Source: an uncultured Porphyromonadaceae bacterium
Lineage (GTDB): Bacteria > Bacteroidota > Bacteroidia > Bacteroidales > Muribaculaceae
Assembly (NCBI GenBank): GCA_947174235.1
Contig: CAMWID010000004.1
Coordinates: forward strand, 1-64,000
Direction: 5' to 3'
Length of the DNA: 64,000 bases
Under the pieces are notes generated by a model. It saw only the letters and a program-made list of their open reading frames with translations. It was not told where the DNA came from and did no database searches. Position numbers and translations under genes: made by a program. Of the stretch, positions 46,397-53,450 are shown piece by piece. How positions within the stretch are numbered: the stretch's first letter is position 1; each line of letters opens with the position of its first letter.

Positions 46397-48298
46397 ATGA
46401 AATTAAATAAATATTTATCAATCGCGTTTGCGGCAGGTCTCCTTTTTTTAGGAGCCTGCAGCGACGACGAGGTGAGCTACCCTGAAGGACAGGGGATTGT
46501 CCTGGAAACACCCCGGACATTAGACCTCGGAGGCAGTTACGCCTCATTCGCGACCCGGTTTCACATGAAGAGCGACGCCCATTATACCAAGGCGGGCTAT
46601 GTGATATCGGAGACACCCAACCCTACTATCTACGGCAGTGTGTACGAGGGTACGGTATCGGGTGATACCATCAAGGTCACGATAGTTGATCTCGCCCCGC
46701 AGCGGGAATACCATGTGCGCGCCTTTATGAGCGAATACAAAGGTGATGTGGTCTATTCTTCCGATTTCGTTTTTACCACCGGTGAAGGTTCGCTTCAGGA
46801 ACAGCTTGTCCACTATCGCGGTCCGTCGTATCCGGATTATTATGTTGATCTGTCAGGCTGGGGCAACCGTAGCCAATGGAATCTCGCCAATGTGCATGAC
46901 CCTTCTGTCGTGAAAGCTGCCGACGGATATTATTACATGTATCAGACCGATGCCTCCTATGGCAACGCCCACGTAGAGGGGGGACATTTTCATGGACGCC
47001 GTTCGCTTGATCTTGTGAATTGGGAATATCTCGGAGGGACAATGCCCGCTCTTCCCGAATGGGTTGTGCCTAAGCTTAACGAGATCCGTGCCGACATGGG
47101 ACTCGGAGCCGCCGCACCGGATGAGAACGCCTTCGGATATTGGGCTCCATGTGTCGTGAAAGTAAGGGATGACCTTTACCGCATGTATTATTCAATTGTT
47201 GTCCCCGGCACTATCGACGGCGACAACTCATGGGGAGAGCGTGCGTTTATCGGAATGATGGAAAACAGCAACCCTGCCGACAACGAAGGTTGGGAAGACA
47301 AAGGGTATGTGATTACAAATGCTTCTGACAAAGGTCTTGATTTTCACGTGGCTCCTGACGACTGGGCAAACTGCTATTACAAATATAATGCGATCGACCC
47401 TTCAGTCATCATAACTGACAATGGCGAGCACTGGATGGTCTATGGGTCATGGAACAGCGGTATCGCCGCCGTGAAACTGAATCCCGAAACCGGCAAGGTG
47501 GCTGCGGAATTAGGCAATCCGTGGGGAACAGACGCTGAAATCGCCCCTTACGGCAAACTGATAGCCACACGCCAGATGGGCAACCGCTGGCAGGGCTCAG
47601 AAGGTCCTGAAGTGATTTATCGCGACGGATACTACTATCTTTTCCTTGCTTACGACGCGCTTGACGTGGCTTACAACACACGCGTGGCACGTTCCCGCAA
47701 TATCGAAGGTCCTTATGTGGATATCAATGGCACAAACATCACCGACAATGGCGGGGATGCTCTCCCGGTGGTGACACATCCGTATAAATTTGCCAATTCA
47801 CAGGGATGGGTGGGATTCTCCCACTGCACTGTGTTTGATGACGGCGACGGGAACTGGTTTTATGCTTCCCAGGCACGTTTCCCGGCGGGTGTGAACGGCA
47901 ACGACGCGAGCAACGCCCTCATGATGGGTCATGTGCGTTCCATAGTATGGACAAAAGACGGCTGGCCTCTTGTAATGCCGGAGCGTTACGGCGCGGTGCC
48001 TCAGCTTGCCATAGCTGAAGAGGAGCTTATCGGAAGCTGGGAGGTGATAGATCTCGCCTATTCTTATGCACAGATGAAAGAGTCAGGAGAAATGACTCTT
48101 ACTGCCGACCACACTGTATCCGGCGGCGCATGGGACGGCTCCTCATGGAGCTACGACGCACAGAACGGGATACTGAAAGTGGGTGATGCCGAACTGTATC
48201 TCAAACGTGAATGCGATTGGGAGAATGCAGAACGTCGCGCGACAATAGTGTTCGCCGGTCTTTCCGAAACCACCTGGTGGGGAAAGAAAACCATTTGA
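46397..48298 (+). CDS. Surface GH43 endo-arabinanase, last gene of PUL B
   Basis: 633 residues from the ATG at 46397 (MKLNKYLSIA). Lipobox LGAC (Cys21) with SDDE behind it points to the cell surface. Residues 30-140 form an Ig-like domain (fibronectin-like turns, EYHVRAFMSEYKGDVVYSS), then a GH43 propeller with Asp168 (NVHDPSVV), Asp334 (NAIDPSVIITDNG) and acid Glu402 (GSEGPEVIYRD), and the C-terminal beta-domain LIGSWEVIDL...WGKKTI. The plan and position match BT_0360 of the B. thetaiotaomicron arabinan PUL as I recall it. It would cut arabinan outside the cell before uptake. Confidence 0.9.
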   Translation: MKLNKYLSIAFAAGLLFLGACSDDEVSYPEGQGIVLETPRTLDLGGSYASFATRFHMKSDAHYTKAGYVISETPNPTIYGSVYEGTVSGDTIKVTIVDLAPQREYHVRAFMSEYKGDVVYSSDFVFTTGEGSLQEQLVHYRGPSYPDYYVDLSGWGNRSQWNLANVHDPSVVKAADGYYYMYQTDASYGNAHVEGGHFHGRRSLDLVNWEYLGGTMPALPEWVVPKLNEIRADMGLGAAAPDENAFGYWAPCVVKVRDDLYRMYYSIVVPGTIDGDNSWGERAFIGMMENSNPADNEGWEDKGYVITNASDKGLDFHVAPDDWANCYYKYNAIDPSVIITDNGEHWMVYGSWNSGIAAVKLNPETGKVAAELGNPWGTDAEIAPYGKLIATRQMGNRWQGSEGPEVIYRDGYYYLFLAYDALDVAYNTRVARSRNIEGPYVDINGTNITDNGGDALPVVTHPYKFANSQGWVGFSHCTVFDDGDGNWFYASQARFPAGVNGNDASNALMMGHVRSIVWTKDGWPLVMPERYGAVPQLAIAEEELIGSWEVIDLAYSYAQMKESGEMTLTADHTVSGGAWDGSSWSYDAQNGILKVGDAELYLKRECDWENAERRATIVFAGLSETTWWGKKTI

Positions 48299-48311
48299 AT
48301 ATAACTCAAAA

Positions 48312-48346
48312 AAGAAGCGTTGCGCATCCTGATGCGTTAATGCTTC
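48312..48346 (+). other. Hairpin ahead of the PUL B terminator
   Basis: AGAAGC...GCTTCT encloses CGCATC-CT-GATGCG. It lies between the last PUL B stop codon and the main terminator; it may shield the 3' end of the mRNA. Confidence 0.4.
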
Positions 48347-48359
48347 TGTAACGCCGGAG

Positions 48360-48394
48360 CGCGGAAGTCTGGAAACGGACTTCCGCGTTTTTTT
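48360..48394 (+). terminator. Terminator of PUL B
   Basis: A 10-bp stem (48360-48369 with 48378-48387, CGCGGAAGTC/GACTTCCGCG) is followed by seven T residues. It is the clearest intrinsic terminator of the window. Confidence 0.92.
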
Positions 48395-48426
48395 ATTCAT
48401 TGATATATATGTGTCGGACGGGGATG

Positions 48427-48458
48427 TTTGCCAAAGCGGCAATTATTTTCTAAATTTG
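48427..48458 (+). promoter_or_regulatory. Promoter of the HTCS-like regulator gene
   Basis: TTTG (48427-48430), a 20-base spacer and TAAATTTG (48451-48458) give an exact Bacteroidetes promoter. The start codon is only 20 bases beyond the -7 element, so the leader is very short. Confidence 0.78.
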
Positions 48459-48478
48459 TAATTCACAATACCTGACCT

Positions 48479-51355
48479 ATGAAACATAGATGTGACAATA
48501 TATATTCAAGGAAATCCTTTGCCAATGTGCGCCGAAGGCATGTATGCCGTATGATGGTGTGCTGTCTGTATGTTTTTGTTATGTCGTGGCAGTGTGTGCA
48601 GGCGCGCCATATCATGGTGACAGAGCTTCCCACCCAACATCTTCTCCCCTCTTCCCCCGTCCATCGTCTTCTTCAGGACAGCGAGGGATATATGTGGTAT
48701 GCCACGGAAGGTGGCGGCTTATGTCGGGACGACGGTTATCAGATCAACGTATTCCGCTCCCCTTTTCCGCAATTTACCTCAAGATTTCGTATCATAGGTG
48801 TAGATTCTGTCAGAAGCAACCATATAACATGCCTTGCCGAGGACCGGCTCAATAAAAAGATATGGTTCGGAACCACCAAAGGTCTTTATTATCTTGATAA
48901 AAAAGATTATGGCGTATATGCCGTATCCGACCTACGTCTCTCTTCCAGCCATATCAACGTATTGTTTTGTGATGACGAGGGGACTATATGGGCTACTTCT
49001 GGAGAAATAGTATTCCGTCTCACATCCGGTGGAGATGTGATGCGGACATACTGGTGTGGAATTGAAGATAAAAAGGTCACCCCTATCTATTTCCATCAAG
49101 ACAGCAATAAAGAACTTCGCCTGTTGTGTACAGGTAAATCCATGTTCAGGCATGACCGTAAAAATGACAGGTTTGTTGTTGAGTCGAAAGATTTTCCGTC
49201 CGATCCCACATGTATTGCTGAAGACAAGGAGGAAGGGCGTTTTTTTGTAGGAACCTGGGGGCATGGTGTGATGACTTATATACCTTCCGGCGCTTCGCGG
49301 GATGGAAAGGCAGGAATAGTCCTTCAGGACGCTACATGTTCAGGGGGATATTCATCTCAGGGTACACAGGTTCTTGACATCGTCTATGATGATTCGCGTG
49401 CGCTCGTATGGACTGTCACGATGGACAACCTTTATGTGTACGGCATACGGGACGGGATGCTTTATCCATATCCCGACACCACTTTCCTACCGGAAGGTAA
49501 AAAAGTGCTTGACCTTCTTTTCAAGGACAGCTCAGGCAACATATGGGTACCGGGGTTCACTCCGCACACATTCATCATATCGGAAGATGCCGACAAGGTG
49601 GACCGATACCCTGTATCCGTCACGAGAGAGACGACCGGGTATCCGGTAATGGCTGATGCCGTGGTGAAAGACGGCGATATGTTTTGGATATGGCAGGGCA
49701 GGGACAATCTTACCCTTTATGATCCGGGCAACGGCTCCCTGTCTTATCTCAGGGAGAGACAGGACAGGCTGCGTACCGAGAAATGTATAGAGAAATGTAA
49801 GGACATGGATGGTATATGGGCTGCCGACGGGAGGAAGGTCTTCCGCCTCACCCATGAGGGACATGAAGTGCATGCCGACTTGAAAACCGTTTTACCGGGG
49901 AAAGGATATGTCACCGCGCTTCATGAAGCCTATGGACGACTTTACATAGGCATGGACAACGCCATATATTGCATGCCCGTCACGGGCAACCGTGCAAGTA
50001 AGATCTGTGAAGGAACGGGAAGGATAAACGATCTGACCGCCGGATATTCCGGAGATGTGTATGCGGCTGCCGCTGACAGGGGTTTCCTTCATGTCTCTCC
50101 CTCCGGCGATATTTCGTATCTCAACGGCGGGGAGGATTTTACAGCCGTGACCCTTTCCTCCGACGGCACTGTATGGGGCGCGACCTCTCAGGGGAGTGTC
50201 TATAGCCATACTCCGGGAACGGGTGTATTGCGTTCGGAAGATCAGAGCTGCATGTCGGGTGGTGAAAGCATAAAGAGCATGGAGTCGGACCGTGCGGGAC
50301 ACATATGGATACTTACAGACCAGTATGTAAAAGAATATAATCCGTCGAACAAGGCTTTCCGGGTTTTTAATTCCACGGACAAGAAAATCGGGATGGACTA
50401 CATGCATTCGGTCAGGAAAACTGACGACGGCGTGTGCGTGGGAGGGATGGGCGCGTTCTGCCTGATCCCGTCATCTTCAGAACTTGACCATAAGTCGGCT
50501 TCATCAATAAAGCCTGTGGTGACATCCGTCACTTCGGGGGAGACACATATACTTCCCGGCGAGGGTACAGGGTCTATCCTGCTGTCTCCTGATCAGGGAG
50601 AGTGCAGGATCGCGTTCTCTACGCTTGACCATATCCATGCCTCCGGCATAAGCTATGCATACAGGCTGAGAGGATGGCAGGACGAGTGGACATATCTTCC
50701 CCACGGCAACAATATAGCTTATTTCAGCCGACTTCCGAAAGGGAAATATGAACTTGAGCTGAAGGCGACCGACAGGTATGGATGCTGGGGTGAGCCTTAT
50801 ACAGGTATTGTGTTGAATATATTGCCGGCATGGTATGAGACATGGTGGGCTTACGCTATATATGGCGTGGTGGCTTTATCATTGACCGGAGGGGCTATAT
50901 GGCTGTCACGGAGGATACGTCAGCTCATAGAGCTTCACAGGCGTCGCGGAGAAGTGGTCCTGGCAGGAGTGGATATCAGGATAGATGAAGGCGCGATGCC
51001 GAGATTTGACAAGGAATTTCTTCAGAATGCCGTGCGTCATGTGGAGGAACATCTCTCCGATCCGCGTTACAATGTCGAGCAATTGAGTTCGGACCTATGC
51101 ATGAGCCGTATGAATCTTTACCGGCGCATACAGTCGCAGACGGGTAAGACCCCGACGGAATTTATACGGGACATACGGCTTAAGAAAGCCGCTTCCATGC
51201 TTGAGGACACCGATGTGCCGGTGAAAGAGGTAGCGAGGCTCGCCGGCTTCTCCACCCCCGCATATTTCAGCAAATGTTTCAGGGAAATGTTCGGTGTTTT
51301 GCCGACGCAGTATGGATCCAGAAAGAGGATGATGACAGGCGATAATCCGGGATAA
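48479..51355 (+). CDS. HTCS-like one-piece regulator: propeller sensor, membrane helix, AraC domain, no kinase or receiver
   Basis: 958 residues. An N-terminal signal/anchor (CCLYVFVMSWQCVQA) precedes a periplasmic double propeller of reg_prop type (about 50-700; LLQDSEGYMWYATEGGGLCR, DSSGNIWVPG), a Y_Y_Y-like domain (about 715-785; SYAYRLRGWQDEWTYLP) and one membrane helix (789-812). A short linker then leads straight to an AraC double helix-turn-helix (about 845-945; NVEQLSSDLCMSRMNLYRRI, VKEVARLAGFSTPAYFSKCF). Compared with the HTCS at 30016, the roughly 400 residues of kinase and receiver are absent, so signalling must be by conformation or dimerisation. It probably controls PUL C downstream. 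Its stop TAA is part of the target-site repeat of the inserted element. Confidence 0.88.
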   Translation: MKHRCDNIYSRKSFANVRRRHVCRMMVCCLYVFVMSWQCVQARHIMVTELPTQHLLPSSPVHRLLQDSEGYMWYATEGGGLCRDDGYQINVFRSPFPQFTSRFRIIGVDSVRSNHITCLAEDRLNKKIWFGTTKGLYYLDKKDYGVYAVSDLRLSSSHINVLFCDDEGTIWATSGEIVFRLTSGGDVMRTYWCGIEDKKVTPIYFHQDSNKELRLLCTGKSMFRHDRKNDRFVVESKDFPSDPTCIAEDKEEGRFFVGTWGHGVMTYIPSGASRDGKAGIVLQDATCSGGYSSQGTQVLDIVYDDSRALVWTVTMDNLYVYGIRDGMLYPYPDTTFLPEGKKVLDLLFKDSSGNIWVPGFTPHTFIISEDADKVDRYPVSVTRETTGYPVMADAVVKDGDMFWIWQGRDNLTLYDPGNGSLSYLRERQDRLRTEKCIEKCKDMDGIWAADGRKVFRLTHEGHEVHADLKTVLPGKGYVTALHEAYGRLYIGMDNAIYCMPVTGNRASKICEGTGRINDLTAGYSGDVYAAAADRGFLHVSPSGDISYLNGGEDFTAVTLSSDGTVWGATSQGSVYSHTPGTGVLRSEDQSCMSGGESIKSMESDRAGHIWILTDQYVKEYNPSNKAFRVFNSTDKKIGMDYMHSVRKTDDGVCVGGMGAFCLIPSSSELDHKSASSIKPVVTSVTSGETHILPGEGTGSILLSPDQGECRIAFSTLDHIHASGISYAYRLRGWQDEWTYLPHGNNIAYFSRLPKGKYELELKATDRYGCWGEPYTGIVLNILPAWYETWWAYAIYGVVALSLTGGAIWLSRRIRQLIELHRRRGEVVLAGVDIRIDEGAMPRFDKEFLQNAVRHVEEHLSDPRYNVEQLSSDLCMSRMNLYRRIQSQTGKTPTEFIRDIRLKKAASMLEDTDVPVKEVARLAGFSTPAYFSKCFREMFGVLPTQYGSRKRMMTGDNPG

Positions 51356-51702
51356 GACCCCATCTCACAAAAAATGTTAACGCAGGGGTCGCAGATTTCG
51401 GTCAGATTTGGTCTTGCAGGTGAGGGAGCATAGCGGGCTATGCGACTGAACCAAAAGGTCAAAGATGGCCGGAAGCTGCGAGGCAAAGGTAATTTCAACC
51501 AATTTGGCAGATACTGTTTTTACAGTAATTCACATTTCAATTCCAGTTGTCGTTGAACAGGTTACCTCCGTCCGGTGTCTTTTCGGTAAATTCCGCCAAG
51601 TCTCATCGGTCGTGTAGCCCGCTACACTCCCTCTTCAACTTGCGGAATTTCCTCGAAAATACACCGCCCCTGCATTAACATTTTTTGTGGGATGGGGTCT
51701 AA
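51353..51702. mobile_element. MITE-like inverted-repeat element (344 bp) with TAA target duplication
   Basis: Terminal inverted repeats of 33 bases (51356-51388 and 51667-51699), 31 of 33 identical, begin GACCCCAT and are flanked by TAA on both sides (51353-51355, 51700-51702). Inside, each arm has a hairpin at the same distance (72 bases) from its end: GCATAGC-GG-GCTATGC at 51428-51443 and, on the other strand, GTGTAGC-GG-GCTACAC at 51627-51612, with two compensating base-pair changes. No transposase is coded. A 3-bp TNA-type target fits elements moved by an IS5-type (ISL2/IS1031-like) transposase; that assignment is inference. It lies between the regulator and GH30 genes and may also act on transcription. 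Confidence 0.7.
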
Positions 51703-51711
51703 ATGCAACAG

Positions 51712-51741
51712 ATGTAACTTTCTTGCTATATCAAATGTAAC
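51712..51741 (+). promoter_or_regulatory. Candidate operator ahead of the PUL C operon
   Basis: GATGTAACTTTCT (51711-51723) and AATGTAACAAACT (51734-51746) share ATGTAAC...CT and are 23 bp apart, close to two helical turns. They lie about 150-180 bases ahead of the GH30 start. They could bind the AraC-type domain of the preceding regulator. I could not fix the -7 element; TTATTTTG near 51812 is only a loose match. Confidence 0.4.
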
Positions 51742-51893
51742 AAACTGTCGAGGTATACTGCTGTCAATTAGAATTGTTACGGATTTATTGCCATGATGTG
51801 AAGACTTATGGCTTATTTTGCCGTCACCGGAGTTTGTCAGTCTTGAAACAGGCAAATGGTTCCGGGAAACATAACTTGAAAAACTTAACTTAA

Positions 51894-53414
51894 ATGAACA
51901 TGAAACGACAGTTGCTGAACGTCATCGCGGCATTCGGGACTCCATTGTTGCTTGCTCCTTGCGTCCACGCACAGACTTTCGACAGGATTGAAAGTACGGA
52001 GGGCAATGTATGGAAGACATCAAAGGCAGGCACGCGAGACAAATCCACATCCACTCCCGATCTTACAGTGGGTGGAGATGATGAGATCTCCACCTTCCGC
52101 GCATGGGGGATAACATTCAACGAACTTGACTGGGACGCGCTCTGCGAACTCACAAGACGCGAGCAGGACGAGATCCTGGAGAAGGTCTTTTCCCCTTCCG
52201 GCGAATTGCGTGCCACCCGTGGACGTGTTTCGATGGGCGCCAACGATTATGCCCGGTCGTGGTACAGCTGCGATGAGGTGCAGGGTGACCTTGAGTTGCG
52301 TTATTTCAATATCGACCGCGACAAGACAAGTATAATTCCGTTCATAAGGGCGGCGCAGAAATATAACCCGGATATAAGGGTGTGGGTCTCACCATGGAGT
52401 CCGCCGTCATGGATGAAAATAAACAATGACTACCCTGTGCTGAGCAACCAATACAACACTGTATCGCCAAAGATAGATTATCTTCTCTATGCAGGATCGG
52501 AAGGTAAGACGGATCCGGATGAAATGAAACTCACAGGTGCGCGCGACGGAGTGTTTCCCCGTCAGATCGCAGAGAATGACTATTTCATACAGGATCCCCG
52601 TTATCTTCAGGCTTATGCCGACATGTTCTGCAAGTTTATCGACGCATATGCCGCCCAGGGGATTCCGGTAGACCGCGTGATATATCAGAACGAGGCGTAC
52701 AGCTATACCCCTTATCCCGGGTGTGCGTGGACTGCGGAAGGCACCATACGTTTCAACCGCGATTATCTCGCGCCGACATTAAAGAAGAACCATCCGGATG
52801 TAGAGCTGTATATGGGCACCTTCAATTCCAACAGGCGTGACCATGTCGAAAAAGTGCTCTCGGATGATAAATTGGGATCGATGATAAAAGGTGTCGGGTT
52901 CCAATGGGAGGGGCGCGAGGTCTTGCCGCATGTGAGGAAAGCCCATCCGGAATGGAGCTACATGTGTTCGGAAAGCGAATGTGGCTGGGGAAGCTTCAAC
53001 TGGGAGGCGGCGGAGCATACGTTCGAGCTCATAAATCATTATCTTGGTAACGGATGTAATGAATATACTTTCTGGAACTTCATACTCAAGGACAATGGGG
53101 AAAGTCCGTGGGGATGGAAACAAAACGCCCTGATCAGGGTCGATTCCAAAAACCGCACGTTTGAATATACCCCCGAATATCACGCCGTCAGACATTATAC
53201 GAATTATATCGCCCCCGGGTCGAAGGTAGTGGCATTCAAAGGTCAGGGCGACGACCGGAAACCGATACTTGTGACCCGTGACTCCAAAGGTAAGCATACC
53301 GTTATAGCGGGCAATTTCAATGATGTCGCCGTTCCTGTCACCGTAAAAATCGGCAAACGCTATCTTGAGGCGGAACTCCAGCCGCATTCGTTCAATACAT
53401 TTGTGGAACGCTGA
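51894..53414 (+). CDS. GH30 glycoside hydrolase
   Basis: 506 residues with a signal peptide ending VHAQ. The (beta/alpha)8 barrel carries the acid/base Glu267 in IYQNEAYS and the nucleophile, most likely Glu362, in MCSESECGWG; VWVSPWSPPSWMK is the typical GH30 Trp-rich strand. A short beta-domain follows (about 430-506, IAGNFNDVAVPVTVKIG). GH30 covers beta-1,6-glucanases, xylanases, fucosidases and others; I cannot tell the subfamily by eye. ATG at 51894 was used, with another Met two residues on. First gene of the PUL C operon, 36 bases before SusC. Confidence 0.9.
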   Translation: MNMKRQLLNVIAAFGTPLLLAPCVHAQTFDRIESTEGNVWKTSKAGTRDKSTSTPDLTVGGDDEISTFRAWGITFNELDWDALCELTRREQDEILEKVFSPSGELRATRGRVSMGANDYARSWYSCDEVQGDLELRYFNIDRDKTSIIPFIRAAQKYNPDIRVWVSPWSPPSWMKINNDYPVLSNQYNTVSPKIDYLLYAGSEGKTDPDEMKLTGARDGVFPRQIAENDYFIQDPRYLQAYADMFCKFIDAYAAQGIPVDRVIYQNEAYSYTPYPGCAWTAEGTIRFNRDYLAPTLKKNHPDVELYMGTFNSNRRDHVEKVLSDDKLGSMIKGVGFQWEGREVLPHVRKAHPEWSYMCSESECGWGSFNWEAAEHTFELINHYLGNGCNEYTFWNFILKDNGESPWGWKQNALIRVDSKNRTFEYTPEYHAVRHYTNYIAPGSKVVAFKGQGDDRKPILVTRDSKGKHTVIAGNFNDVAVPVTVKIGKRYLEAELQPHSFNTFVER

Positions 53415-53450
53415 AAGAATGGCATAAGATAACCAATAATACATAACACC

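Noticed and set aside
51622..51855. 77-residue minus-strand reading frame across the inverted-repeat element
   Set aside because: It starts in the GH30 upstream region and ends inside the element's arm; the mirror arm gives a similar chance frame, as expected for inverted DNA rather than a gene.
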